From Catellatospora bangladeshensis (GTDB lineage Bacteria > Actinomycetota > Actinomycetes > Mycobacteriales > Micromonosporaceae), in contig NZ_BONF01000047.1 of assembly GCF_016862575.1 (NCBI RefSeq), positions 1 through 64,000 of the forward strand: a stretch of DNA of 64,000 nucleotides. Reading direction: 5' to 3'. The first letter of the stretch is position 1, and each line of letters begins with the position of its first letter. The notes below the pieces were generated by a model, which had not been told where the DNA came from, ran no database searches, and saw nothing but the letters and a program-made list of their open reading frames with translations. Below, piece after piece: positions 9,629 to 18,439 of the stretch. The position numbers and the translations under genes were made by a program.

Positions 9629-9794
9629 GGGGTTCCTTCGGTGAGAGGTGCGCGGCCACTGCACAGTAGGGCCGCCGGGGCCGGGTGACCGAGCCCGAGT
9701 CCGGACCACGACACTGTGATCAGCTCCCGCGGCCCGGTTGGCGGTCGCCTGTCCGAACGTTGGCGAATCGCCTGAATCGCCCGTTTTGCCGCTA

Positions 9795-9800
9795 TAGGGT
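9795..9800 (+). promoter_or_regulatory. -10 box placing transcription start at the ATG (leaderless)
   Basis: TAGGGT ends 6 nt before the ATG at 9807, so the transcript should start at or next to the start codon. CTGAAT at 9772-9777 is a weak -35 candidate. Confidence 0.5.
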
Positions 9801-9806
9801 CACGAC

Positions 9807-11024
9807 ATGCGACAAAACGTGCATCGTGGCAGGTACGCCACAGCAGCCGCCCTCAGCGCCACGGCCGTGCTCGCGGCCGCCCTGCTCGGCCCGACCGACC
9901 CGGCGTCGGGCCGCGTCGCGAGCCTCGCGAACCCGGTCGCCGGTGCGCTCGGATTCAACGTGTTCGTGGCCGAGGACGCCTCCCTCGTCGCCAACTCGTT
10001 CGAGGGCCCGCTGGCGGTCGGCGAAGACCTGACCCTGGCCGGTGACGTGTTCACGGTCGCGGCCACCACGGCGGGCACCTTCCGGGTGGGCACGGACGCG
10101 CTGCCCAGCGCGCTCGTCGTCGGCGGGGAGATCGACTTCGCGGACAGCTCCGGCAGCGGGGTGCTGACCGTGCCCACCGAGGGGTACGCGAAGATCGGCG
10201 ACCTCGGTGACGCCACCGTGCACGACACCGACGGCACCGGCGCTCCGGCGAACACGCGGATCGTCGCGCAGGGCGCCGCCTACGGGAGCGCACCGCGCGC
10301 CGAACTGTCCGTGCGGCAGCCGGCGGCCTCGGTGGGGCCGGCCGCGCCGATCGACTTCGCGACCGCGTTCACGCAGTTCCGGGCCACTTCGGACGCGCTG
10401 TCGGGGTGCGGCGGCAACGTGGTGCTCACCGACGCCACCGGGCTGCCGCTGCCGCTGTACCTGCCGCCGGGCACGCATGCGTACCTCTCGCTCGCGCCGG
10501 GCGTCACCAACGTGCTCAATCTCGACCCGGGGCGGCTGGCGAACATCACGACGCTGACCTTCCAGCGGATCCCCACCCTGCCCCAGGCCGACGCGCCCCT
10601 GCTGATCAACGTGGTGCTGCCCGCCGCGGGCACGGCGTACTCGTGGACCGTGCCGCAGCTGGACGGGGTCGGCACGGCGCAGGCGCCGTACATCCTGTGG
10701 AACTTCCCGAACGCGGTGGCGGTGGCCCAGGACCCCGGTTCGCACACCATGGTCGGCACGTTCCTCGGGCCGCGCGCCAACTTCATCGACTTCAGCCCGG
10801 CCGCCAACGTCGGCCAGATCGTCAGCCGCCAGCTGGTGTACGGGGTGAACCAGGCGGGCGACCAGGACGCCGGCGAGGTGCACCACGCCCCGTTCGCCGC
10901 CGACCTGAGCTGCGCGGGCGGCCCGGGGACCCCCGGACCGAGCGCTTCGCCGAGCGGGACGCCGCAGCCGTCCGGGTCGCCGAGCTCCAGCCCGTACGGC
11001 GCCCCGCGCCCACCGCGCCCGTGA
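9807..11024 (+). CDS. Secreted choice-of-anchor-A family protein
   Basis: This 405-residue exported protein is paralogous to the N-terminal half of the protein encoded at 6071-8827. Shared segments include GALGFNVFV, PSALVVGGE, AAPIDFATAFTQFR and YILWNFPNA. A signal peptide occupies about residues 1-35. The domain runs to about 370 and is followed by a Ser/Pro/Gly-rich tail of about 35 residues instead of Ig-like repeats. No sortase signal or C-terminal membrane helix is visible. The gene appears leaderless. Function is inferred only as a surface or matrix protein. Confidence 0.85.
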   Translation: MRQNVHRGRYATAAALSATAVLAAALLGPTDPASGRVASLANPVAGALGFNVFVAEDASLVANSFEGPLAVGEDLTLAGDVFTVAATTAGTFRVGTDALPSALVVGGEIDFADSSGSGVLTVPTEGYAKIGDLGDATVHDTDGTGAPANTRIVAQGAAYGSAPRAELSVRQPAASVGPAAPIDFATAFTQFRATSDALSGCGGNVVLTDATGLPLPLYLPPGTHAYLSLAPGVTNVLNLDPGRLANITTLTFQRIPTLPQADAPLLINVVLPAAGTAYSWTVPQLDGVGTAQAPYILWNFPNAVAVAQDPGSHTMVGTFLGPRANFIDFSPAANVGQIVSRQLVYGVNQAGDQDAGEVHHAPFAADLSCAGGPGTPGPSASPSGTPQPSGSPSSSPYGAPRPPRP

Positions 11025-11043
11025 GCCCACGCCGCTGGAGGAG

Positions 11044-11095
11044 TTAAGAAGGGCACCTTCTTCTACGCATAGCGTTAAGAAGGTGCCCTTCCTTT
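11044..11095 (-). repeat. Dispersed palindromic element, family 1, copy A
   Basis: Arms AAGGGCACCTTCTT (11049-11062) and its complement (11077-11090) enclose a loop that itself pairs (ACGC-ATA-GCGT). Related copies lie at 22565, 55268 and 57871. The loop matches the copy at 57871 in reverse orientation. The element sits 20 nt after a stop codon and may act as a terminator. Confidence 0.85.
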
Positions 11096-11166
11096 GTTGT
11101 TGGGGGGTACGGAGGGTGGGGTGGGGGTTCGTCGTTCGGGACGAACGCGGTGAGCTGGGCCGAACC

Positions 11167-11172
11167 TAGGGT
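11167..11172 (+). promoter_or_regulatory. -10 box of a leaderless transcript
   Basis: TAGGGT ends 7 nt before the ATG at 11180. No Shine-Dalgarno sequence is seen, which supports this start over upstream in-frame codons. A small hairpin (GTTCGTC/GACGAAC, 11127-11147) lies upstream. Confidence 0.5.
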
Positions 11173-11179
11173 GTGGCCC

Positions 11180-12559
11180 ATGTCGAAGCTGAGTGGGATC
11201 GATGAGTGGCTGCAGCGGCGCCTGCCGGAGCTGGTGGCCGAGCATGGGGTGGGCGCGGCGGTGGCCGTGTCCGCCGGGGGTGAGGTCGTCGAGCACGCCG
11301 CGGGTGTGCTGAGCAAGGCGACCGGCGTCGAGGCGACGACGGACTCGGTCTTCCAGATCGGGTCCGTGACGAAGGTCTGGACGGTGACGCTGCTGATGCA
11401 GCTCGCCGACGAGGGCCTGCTCGACGTGGACGCGCCGGTGCGGCGCTACCTGCCGGAGTTCGTCATCGCCGACGAGGCGGCCGCGGCCGCGATCACGGTG
11501 CGGCAGCTGATGAGCCACACGGCCGGGTTCGAGGGCGACATCTTCACCGACACCGGCCGCGGCGACGACTGCGTGGAGAAGTACGTCGCCACGCTCGGCG
11601 GCACCGCGCAGCTGTTCCCGCCGGGCGAGCTGTTCTCCTACAACAACGCCGGGTACTGCGTGCTCGGGCGGATCGCCGAGGTGCTGCGCGGCAAGCCGTA
11701 CGACGACTGCGTACGCGAGCACCTGTTCGCGCCGCTGGGGCTGGTGCACGCGGCCAACGGGCCGTACGAGGCGATCCTGCACCGGGCCGCGGTCGGGCAC
11801 GTGCAGCCCGGGCCGGACGCCGACCCGGTGCCCGCGCCGGTGTGGGCGCTGGCCCGCTCGAACGCCCCGGCGGGGTCGATGCTCACGATGAGCGCACGCA
11901 GCCTGGTCGCGTTCGCGCAGATGCACCTGAACGGCGGCCGCGCGGCGGACGGCACGGTCGTGCTCAGCGAGGCGAGCGTGGCCGCGATGCAGCAGCGGCA
12001 GGTCGACGTGCCGTGCGCGGGGCTGATGGGCGACGCCTGGGGCCTGGGCTGGGAGCTGTTCGACTGGGCGGGCGGGCCGGTCGTCGGCCACGACGGCAAC
12101 ACCATCGGGCAGGCGTCGTTCCTGCGCGTCGTGCCGGGCACGGACGTCGCGGTGGCGCTGCTGACCAACGGCGGCAACCCGTTCGCGCTGTACGCGGAGA
12201 TCTTCCGGCACGTGCTGCGGGAGCTGGCCGGAGTCGAGCTGCCCGAGCTGCCGGTGCTGCCGTCGCGGCCGCAGCAGGTGGACGGGGCGCGGTACGTCGG
12301 CACGTACGCGTCCGAGGTGAACGAGCTGACCGTGAGCCAGGACGCCGACGGGCGGCTCTGGATGGACCTGGTCCCGCTGGGCCTGATGGCCGAGCTGGGC
12401 GGGCAGCCCGAGCGCACCGAGCTGGTGCACCTGCACGGCGACATCTTCCTGCCCACGCAGGCGCAGCTGGGCATCCACCTGCCGCACGCGTTCGTCGGCG
12501 ACGACGGCGCCGGCAACGCCATGTACGTGCACAGCGGGCGGGCGACCCGCCGGGTCTGA
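11180..12559 (+). CDS. Beta-lactamase-family (S12/class C) serine hydrolase
   Basis: This 459-residue enzyme has the penicillin-recognising serine fold. The nucleophile motif is S62-V-T-K65, the second motif is Y154-N-N156, and the third is the GHDGNT stretch at His304. These families hydrolyse peptides with D-residues, esters or beta-lactams; the substrate here is unknown. No signal peptide is seen, so it is probably cytoplasmic. A C-terminal beta-rich domain follows about residue 365. It is closely similar over its full length to the C-terminal part of the fusion protein at 18440-21775, including FTDTGRGDDC and LLHRAAVGHV. Its position directly before a peptide ABC importer suggests that it processes imported peptides. 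Confidence 0.85.
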   Translation: MSKLSGIDEWLQRRLPELVAEHGVGAAVAVSAGGEVVEHAAGVLSKATGVEATTDSVFQIGSVTKVWTVTLLMQLADEGLLDVDAPVRRYLPEFVIADEAAAAAITVRQLMSHTAGFEGDIFTDTGRGDDCVEKYVATLGGTAQLFPPGELFSYNNAGYCVLGRIAEVLRGKPYDDCVREHLFAPLGLVHAANGPYEAILHRAAVGHVQPGPDADPVPAPVWALARSNAPAGSMLTMSARSLVAFAQMHLNGGRAADGTVVLSEASVAAMQQRQVDVPCAGLMGDAWGLGWELFDWAGGPVVGHDGNTIGQASFLRVVPGTDVAVALLTNGGNPFALYAEIFRHVLRELAGVELPELPVLPSRPQQVDGARYVGTYASEVNELTVSQDADGRLWMDLVPLGLMAELGGQPERTELVHLHGDIFLPTQAQLGIHLPHAFVGDDGAGNAMYVHSGRATRRV

Positions 12560-12568
12560 GCGTCCGGG

Positions 12569-12602
12569 GTTCGGTGCGGCGTACGGAAGCGCCGCGCCGA
12601 AC
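12569..12602 (+). terminator. Hairpin after the serine hydrolase gene
   Basis: A 12-bp stem (12569-12580 with 12591-12602, one G-U pair in RNA) closes a 10-nt loop, 10 nt after the stop codon. There is no U tract, so it could instead stabilise mRNA ends. Confidence 0.5.
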
Positions 12603-12681
12603 TCGTCATCCGGCACCAACACGGCAGCGCCCGGCTTGGGCAGGCTGCGCCCCACAGACTTCCCCCTCGGAGGCACCCACC

Positions 12682-14265
12682 ATGAGATCGATAGTCACAG
12701 TCACGGCGGCCGGGGCGCTCGCGCTTACCTTGGCCGCGTGCGGCGGCACGGACACCCCCGCCGGCGGCGACTCCTTCGCCGACGGCAAGACCTTCACACT
12801 GGTGCTCAGCTCCGACCCGGGCACCCTCGACCCGCACTTCACCTCCATCTCGGCGGCGGGGCAGGTCGACCGCTTCCTGTACGACTCGCTGCTCAACCTC
12901 GACGAGAAGGGCGCCGCGGTCGCGGGCCTGGCCGAGAAGTGGGAGTCGACCACCACCAGCGCCAAGTACACCCTGCGCAAGGGCGTCACCTGCGCCGACG
13001 GCACGCCGCTGACCGCCACCGACGTGGCCGCGAACATCACGTTCGTGGGTGATCCGAAGAACGCGTCCACCCGTCTCGGCGTCTTCGTGCCGCCGGGCGC
13101 GACCGCGGTCGGCGACGACGCGGCGGGCACGGTCACGGTCACCTCGCCCGCGCCGGACCCGTTCCTCGACCGCAACGTGGGCAGCCTGCACATCGTCTGC
13201 AAGAAGGGCATGGCCGCGCGCGACACGCTCAAGCAGGGCTCGGACGGCACCGGCATGTACACCATGACCGAGGCCGTCACCGGCGACCACTACACGCTGA
13301 CCCGGCGCAAGGAGTACGCGTGGGGCCCCGGCGACTGGAAGGCCGACCAGCGCGGCCTGCCGGACAAGGTGGTGCTGCGGGTCGTCGGCAACGAGACCAC
13401 CACGGTGAACCTGCTGCTGTCCGGCGAGGTCAACGCGGCGATCGTGGTGGGGCCGGACCGGCAGCGGCTGCAGGCCGCCAAGCTGCACGAGCGGCCGACC
13501 GTCGCGCCGCTGGGCGAGCTGTGGTTCAACCAGAAGGCCGGCATGCCGGGCGCGGACGAGGCCGTGCGCCGCGCGCTGACCCAGGCGCTCAACCTGGACC
13601 AGCTCGGCCAGGTCGTGTCCAGCGGCAGCGGCAAGCGCTCGGCCGGCCTGGTCTCGCTGGGCGGGCCGTGCGGAGACGGCAACGCGTTGTCCCTGCTGCC
13701 CGCGTTCGACGCGAACGCGGCCAAGGCCGGGCTCGACGCGGCGGGCTGGACCGCCGGGGCGGACGGCGTCCGGGTCAAGGACGGCAAGAAGCTGGCCGTG
13801 CTGTTCTACTTCCCGACCAGCGTCGGCCCCGGTATGCAGGCCGGTGCCGAGCTGCTGCAGAAGGAGTGGTCGGCGCTGGGCGTCGAGGTCACCCTCAAGG
13901 CCGTCACCGACGCCGAGATCGGGCAGCTCGTGGTCGGCGGCCAGGGCGCGTGGCAGGCGGCGTTCATCCCGCTGGGCGTGCCGGTGCCGACCGCGCTGGT
14001 GGCGTTCCTGTCCGGGCCGAACCCGCCGAACGGCGTCAACCTGGCCTCGGTGAACAACGCCGAGTACGCGGCGCTGGCCAAGGAGGCGGCCGAGGTCCCC
14101 GGCACGCAGGGCTGCCCGAAGTGGACCGCCGCCGAGGACGCGCTGTTCAAGAAGGTGGACATCGTGCCGTTCGTCGACTCGTCGATCCCCACCTTCGGCA
14201 AGGGCGCCACGTTCGAGCTGAGCCAGGGCGCGGTGATCCCGGGCTCGATCCGGATGCTCGCCTGA
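12682..14265 (+). CDS. Peptide ABC transporter substrate-binding lipoprotein
   Basis: This 527-residue protein belongs to extracellular solute-binding family 5 (DppA/OppA type). The signal peptide ends in lipobox LAAC with lipidated Cys20. The conserved opening of the mature domain is FTLVLSSDPGTLDPHF, followed by the hallmark GVTCADGTPLTATDVAANI near residue 105. It should capture oligopeptides or similar solutes outside the membrane for the permeases encoded at 14465-17434. GGAGG lies 8 nt before the ATG. A strong hairpin separates it from the permease genes, which fits the common pattern of higher expression of the binding protein. Confidence 0.92.
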   Translation: MRSIVTVTAAGALALTLAACGGTDTPAGGDSFADGKTFTLVLSSDPGTLDPHFTSISAAGQVDRFLYDSLLNLDEKGAAVAGLAEKWESTTTSAKYTLRKGVTCADGTPLTATDVAANITFVGDPKNASTRLGVFVPPGATAVGDDAAGTVTVTSPAPDPFLDRNVGSLHIVCKKGMAARDTLKQGSDGTGMYTMTEAVTGDHYTLTRRKEYAWGPGDWKADQRGLPDKVVLRVVGNETTTVNLLLSGEVNAAIVVGPDRQRLQAAKLHERPTVAPLGELWFNQKAGMPGADEAVRRALTQALNLDQLGQVVSSGSGKRSAGLVSLGGPCGDGNALSLLPAFDANAAKAGLDAAGWTAGADGVRVKDGKKLAVLFYFPTSVGPGMQAGAELLQKEWSALGVEVTLKAVTDAEIGQLVVGGQGAWQAAFIPLGVPVPTALVAFLSGPNPPNGVNLASVNNAEYAALAKEAAEVPGTQGCPKWTAAEDALFKKVDIVPFVDSSIPTFGKGATFELSQGAVIPGSIRMLA

Positions 14266-14281
14266 GCCGTCCCTGAGAAAG

Positions 14282-14337
14282 GCGCCGAGCGCCGTACGAC
14301 CCGCTTCGCACCGGTGGGTTCGTACGGCGCTCGGCGC
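14282..14337 (+). terminator. Large hairpin between binding-protein and permease genes
   Basis: Perfect 18-bp arms (14282-14299 with 14320-14337) enclose about 20 nt. It starts 17 nt after the stop and could cause partial termination or stabilise the upstream mRNA. Confidence 0.7.
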
Positions 14338-14464
14338 GTTCCCGGATGCGGTGGTGGTGCGGCCGGACGAGGGGAGGGGGTGGGGCTTGTGCGGGCGTAC
14401 CAAGACCGCTGGTCCGCCCGCCCGGCAGGATCGGGGCACCGAACCCGAGGATGTGACGGAGGCC

Positions 14465-15463
14465 ATGCCGGTGACCAGTGCGACCGCCCCGTCCGGCCCG
14501 CTCGCGGCCCTGGCCGGCAACGCGTGGCTGCGGTTCGCCGCGCGGCGGCTCGGCCGGCTGCTCGTCTCGGTGTGGGTGCTGCTCACCTTCGCCTTCCTGA
14601 TGATCCACCTGATCCCGGGTGACCCGGTCCGGGCCGCGCTGGGTGTATCCGCGCCGGCTGAGCTGGTCGAGGCCCGGCGGGAGGCGCTGGGCCTGAACGA
14701 CCCGCTGTGGCAGCAGTACGCCGACTACCTGCGCGGCCTGCTGCACGGCGACCTGGGCACCTCGATGCTGACCGGACTGCCGGTGTCGCAGACCATCGGC
14801 GAGCGGCTGCCCGCCACGGTCGAGCTGGCCGGGCTCGCGTTCGCCGGCGCGGCGCTGGTGTCGGTGCCGCTGGGGCTGCTGATGGCGGTGCTGACCCGCG
14901 GCGGGCGGCGGCGGCCGGTGGAGCTGGCGTTCACCTCGGGCAGCGTGGTGCTGGCCGTGGTGCCGGAGTTCCTGCTCGCGGTCGGCCTGGTGTACGTGTT
15001 CAGCGTCGAGCTGGGCTGGGCGCCAGTGGCGATGCGCCAGGGCGCCGACTCGTACGTGCTGCCGGTGCTCGCGCTGGCGGTCGGCCCGGCCGCGATCCTG
15101 GCCCGGATCCTGCGCGTGGAGACCCTCGGCGTCCTGCAGGCCGAGTACGTGCGCACCGCGCGGGCCAAGCGGCTGCCGGACCCGAAGGTGTACCTGCGGC
15201 ACGTGCTGCCCAACGCGCTGACCGCGACCATCACCCTGGGCGGCCTGCTGCTCAGCACCATGGTCGCCGGGACGGTGCTGGTGGAGAACGTGTTCGCCTG
15301 GCCGGGCCTGGGCGGCACCATCGTCGGCTCGATCCTGGCCAAGGACTACCCCGTGGTGCAGGGCGTGGTGCTCGTGTACGGGCTGGGCGTGCTGCTGGTC
15401 AACCTCCTGGTCGACGTGGCACTGGCGCTGCTCGACCCGCGTTCCACGATCAGGGAGAGCTGA
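14465..15463 (+). CDS. Peptide ABC transporter permease (DppB type)
   Basis: This inner-membrane permease has about 332 residues and the DppB layout. A first helix near residues 25-50 ends in the family motif HLIPGDPVR, and five more helices follow. The cytoplasmic EAA loop ([14 protein letters not shown], then HVLPNAL) docks the ATPases. The start is uncertain: ATG 14465 has GGAGG only 3 nt upstream, whereas GTG 14471 in the same frame has better spacing (9 nt). The stop is followed 3 nt later by the next gene, so these are one operon. Confidence 0.9.
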   Translation: MPVTSATAPSGPLAALAGNAWLRFAARRLGRLLVSVWVLLTFAFLMIHLIPGDPVRAALGVSAPAELVEARREALGLNDPLWQQYADYLRGLLHGDLGTSMLTGLPVSQTIGERLPATVELAGLAFAGAALVSVPLGLLMAVLTRGGRRRPVELAFTSGSVVLAVVPEFLLAVGLVYVFSVELGWAPVAMRQGADSYVLPVLALAVGPAAILARILRVETLGVLQAEYVRTARAKRLPDPKVYLRHVLPNALTATITLGGLLLSTMVAGTVLVENVFAWPGLGGTIVGSILAKDYPVVQGVVLVYGLGVLLVNLLVDVALALLDPRSTIRES

Positions 15464-15466
15464 ACG

Positions 15467-17434
15467 ATGACCTGGCGGGCGAGATGGCTCGGCGTGCTGC
15501 GTACGCCGGTGGGCGCGAGCGCGGCGGCGCTGCTGGGCGCGGTGCTGCTGCTGGCGGTGCTGGCCCCGGTGCTGTGGGGCGCGCGCGCCGAGGCGATGGA
15601 CACGGCGCAGATCCTGCGCCCCGCGTCAGGCGCGCACTGGGCGGGCACCGATGGGCTCGGCCGCGACATCTTCGCCCGGGTGCTGGTCGCGACGGGGACC
15701 TCGGTGCGGCTGGCGCTGGCGGCGACGGCGCTCGCGGTCGCGGCCGGGCTGGTGCTCGGCACGGCGCCGCTGCTGCTCGGGGTGCGGCTGGGCCGGCTGG
15801 TCACCGCCGTGGTGCACATCGCGGTGGCGTTCCCGGGCATCCTGCTCGCGCTGTCGTTCGCGGTGGTGTTCGGCGCCGGGGCGCGCGGCGCGGTGCTGGC
15901 CATCGGCTTCGCGGGGGCGCCGTCGTTCGCGCGGCTCACCCAGACGCTGACCGCCGCGGTCGCCAACCGCGACTTCGTCGCCGCCGCGCGCATCGCCGGG
16001 GTCGGGCGGGTGCGGGTGCTGCTGCGCCACGTGCTGCCCAACGTCGGCGAGCCGCTGGTGGTGAACGCGACCATCGGCGCGGGCGGCGCGCTGCTGGCCT
16101 TCGCCGGGCTGTCCTTCCTCGGCCTGGGCGTGCAGCCGCCCGGCTACGACTGGGGCCGCCTGCTCGGCGAGGGCCTCAACGGTATCTACCTGAACCCGGC
16201 CGCGGCGCTGATCCCCGGCGCGGCGGTGGTCGTGGCGGGTCTCGCGTTCAACATGTTCGGCGAGGCGGTGGCCAAGGGCCTCGGCGTGCCCACCGGCGGG
16301 ACGTTCCGGAGTCTCGGCCGCCGCGCCGAGCCCGCGCCCGCCGCGGTCGCTCCCGCGCCGTCCGACGTGCTGCTGAACGTGGAGGAGCTGCGGGTCTCGT
16401 TCCCCGGCAAGGACGGTCCGGTGACGCCGGTGCGCGGGGTCAGCCTGACCGTGCGCCGCGGCGAGACCGTCGGGATCGTGGGCGAGTCCGGTTCGGGCAA
16501 GAGCCTGACCGCGCTCGCGATCGCGCAGCTCATCGAGCAGCCGGGCCGGGTCGGCGCGCGGCGGCTGGACTTCCTCGGCGCCGACCTGCTGACGGCCGGG
16601 CCGCGTACCCTGCGGCGGCTGCTCGGCACCTCGCTGGCGATGGTGTTCCAGGACCCGGCGACCTCGTTCAACCCGACCCGGCGCATAGGCACCCAGCTGG
16701 CCGAGGTCGCCCGCGAGCACCTGGGCGCGGGCCGCCGGGCGGCGCACGAGCGGGCCGTGGACCGGCTCCAGGCGGTGCACATCCCGGCGGCGCGGCGGCG
16801 GGCGCGGCAGTTCCCGCACGAGTTCTCGGGCGGCATGCGGCAGCGGGCGATGATCGGCATGGGCCTGATGGGTAGTCCGCAGCTCATCATCGCGGACGAG
16901 CCGACCACCGCGCTGGATGTGACCGTGCAGCAGCGGGTGCTGCGGCTGCTGGCCGAGCTGCGCGCCGCCGAGGGCGTGGCGATTCTGCTGATCAGCCACG
17001 ACATCGGCGTCATCGAGCAGGTGTGCGACCGGGTGCTGGTCATGTACGCCGGGCGCATCGTGGAGGACCTCCCCGCCGCCGAGCTGCGGAGCGCGGCGCG
17101 GCACCCGTACACCCGGGCGCTGCTCGCCGCCGTTCCGGACCTGGCCACCGACCGCGACCGGCCGCTGCCGGTCATCCCGGGGCGGCCCGCGGACCCGGCC
17201 GCGCCGCCGCCCGGCTGCGCGTTCGCGCCGCGCTGCCCGCTGGCCGACGACCACTGCCTGACCGAAGACCCGGCGCTGGTAAGCGACGATGCGGGCCGCC
17301 GCGTGGCCTGCTGGCATGCCGACCGATACTCCCCGCCGAGCGCCTTTGCTCTGCACACAAATACGCACGGTGCGTATTTGTGTGCAGAGCAAAGCGAAGC
17401 GGTGGTCACCGCTGGACCGGAGCACGAAGCATGA
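15467..17434 (+). CDS. Permease-ATPase fusion of a peptide ABC importer (DppC-DppD)
   Basis: This 655-residue protein joins a DppC-like permease (about 1-280, first helix LLGAVLLLAVLAPVLW, EAA loop around 165-190) to a DppD-like ATPase (about 300-640). The ATPase has Walker A GESGSGKS, signature FSGGMRQRA, Walker B LIIADEPTTALD and the C-terminal HPYTRALL and CxFAPRCPLA peptide-importer motif. The conserved region ends near CWHAD (residues 617-621). The tail after it contains a perfect palindrome (17344-17394, residues 626-643) with unusually AT-rich codons. The stop overlaps the next ATG. Confidence 0.9.
   Translation: MTWRARWLGVLRTPVGASAAALLGAVLLLAVLAPVLWGARAEAMDTAQILRPASGAHWAGTDGLGRDIFARVLVATGTSVRLALAATALAVAAGLVLGTAPLLLGVRLGRLVTAVVHIAVAFPGILLALSFAVVFGAGARGAVLAIGFAGAPSFARLTQTLTAAVANRDFVAAARIAGVGRVRVLLRHVLPNVGEPLVVNATIGAGGALLAFAGLSFLGLGVQPPGYDWGRLLGEGLNGIYLNPAAALIPGAAVVVAGLAFNMFGEAVAKGLGVPTGGTFRSLGRRAEPAPAAVAPAPSDVLLNVEELRVSFPGKDGPVTPVRGVSLTVRRGETVGIVGESGSGKSLTALAIAQLIEQPGRVGARRLDFLGADLLTAGPRTLRRLLGTSLAMVFQDPATSFNPTRRIGTQLAEVAREHLGAGRRAAHERAVDRLQAVHIPAARRRARQFPHEFSGGMRQRAMIGMGLMGSPQLIIADEPTTALDVTVQQRVLRLLAELRAAEGVAILLISHDIGVIEQVCDRVLVMYAGRIVEDLPAAELRSAARHPYTRALLAAVPDLATDRDRPLPVIPGRPADPAAPPPGCAFAPRCPLADDHCLTEDPALVSDDAGRRVACWHADRYSPPSAFALHTNTHGAYLCAEQSEAVVTAGPEHEA
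17344..17394. repeat. Perfect 51-bp palindrome inside a coding sequence
   Basis: Arms of 25 bp (17344-17368 and 17370-17394) match without error around a single central G. It is read in frame as part of the C-terminal tail of the permease-ATPase protein, and 9 of its roughly 17 codons end in A or T, unlike the flanking gene. It ends 36 nt before the start of the next ATPase gene. Confidence 0.9.
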
Positions 17435-18384
17435 GTGAGCTGACCTTCGAGAACGTCTCCGTGCGGTACGGCACCGGGCGGCGGGCGCTGACCGCCGTCG
17501 AGGGCGTCGACCTGACCGTGCCGGCCGGTTCGGTGGTCGGGCTGGTGGGCGAGTCCGGGTCGGGCAAGTCCTCGCTGGCCCGTGCCGCCGTGGGCCTGCA
17601 CCCGGTGAGCGCCGGGCGGATCCTGCTGGACGGGCGGCCGCTGCGCCGCGACGGCCGGGTGGACGGGCGGCGGCCGCTGCAGATGGTGTTCCAGGACCCG
17701 TACTCCTCGCTCGACCCGCGCATGACCATCGGCGCGTCGATCGCCGAGGCGCTGCCACGCGAGGTGGCACGCGGCTCGGCGGCGCGCCGCGACGAGGTGG
17801 CGCGCCTGCTGGCGCTCGTGGACCTGGGCGCGGAGCGGGCGGCGAGCTATCCCGGGCAGCTGTCCGGCGGGCAGCGGCAGCGGGTCGCGCTGGCCCGCGC
17901 CCTGGCCGGGCGGCCCGAGGTGGTCATCGCCGACGAGATCACCTCGGCACTGGACGTGTCCATCCAGGGCACCGTGCTGAACCTGGTCCGCGACCTGCAG
18001 CGGCGGCTGCGGCTGTCGATGCTGTTCATCTCGCACGATCTGGCCGTGGTGCGCTACGTCGCCGACCACGTCGCCGTCATGTACCTGGGCCGGATCGTCG
18101 AGTTCGGACCGGCGGAGCAGGTGCTGGGGGAGCCGCGGCACCCGTACACCCGGGAGCTGCTCGCCGCCGCCGGCCGCACCGCCGGAGCGGGGCTGCCCGC
18201 CGCGGTCGCCGACGCGGAACCGGCCGACCCGCACCACCCGCCGCCCGGCTGCCGCTTCCACCCGCGCTGCCCGGTGGGGCCGCTGGTGCACGCCGACCGC
18301 ACGGTCTGCCGCGAGCGCGAACCCGCGCCGACCGGCGACCGGCACCGGACTGCCTGCCACTTCGCGCCGGGCGGTGCGATGTGA
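17431..18384 (+). CDS. Peptide ABC transporter ATPase (DppF type)
   Basis: This 317-residue ATPase powers the importer together with the fused ATPase encoded just upstream. It has Walker A GESGSGKSS near residue 38, QMVFQDPYSSLDP, signature LSGGQRQRVALAR, Walker B VVIADEITSALD, the H-loop FISHDLAVV and the C-terminal peptide-importer region with HPYTRELLAAAG and CRFHPRCPVG. The ATG overlaps the upstream stop as ATGA. A large palindrome within the upstream gene could affect its translation. Confidence 0.92.
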   Translation: MSELTFENVSVRYGTGRRALTAVEGVDLTVPAGSVVGLVGESGSGKSSLARAAVGLHPVSAGRILLDGRPLRRDGRVDGRRPLQMVFQDPYSSLDPRMTIGASIAEALPREVARGSAARRDEVARLLALVDLGAERAASYPGQLSGGQRQRVALARALAGRPEVVIADEITSALDVSIQGTVLNLVRDLQRRLRLSMLFISHDLAVVRYVADHVAVMYLGRIVEFGPAEQVLGEPRHPYTRELLAAAGRTAGAGLPAAVADAEPADPHHPPPGCRFHPRCPVGPLVHADRTVCREREPAPTGDRHRTACHFAPGGAM

Positions 18385-18439
18385 CCAGATCACGACGTGC
18401 AGACGAGACGATGAGAAGACCTGAGCGAGGGAGAAGCCG

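Noticed and set aside
6083-9688. A 1201-codon plus-strand open frame across the Ig-repeat gene
   Set aside because: It is antisense to a well-supported gene. Its Gly/Val/Arg/Ala-only composition is what third-position GC bias gives on the opposite strand, and it has no domain or ribosome site.
14453-14465. GTG 14453 as start of the first permease
   Set aside because: Its GAGG lies only 2 nt upstream and the extra residues are not part of the family. ATG 14465 or GTG 14471 fits better.
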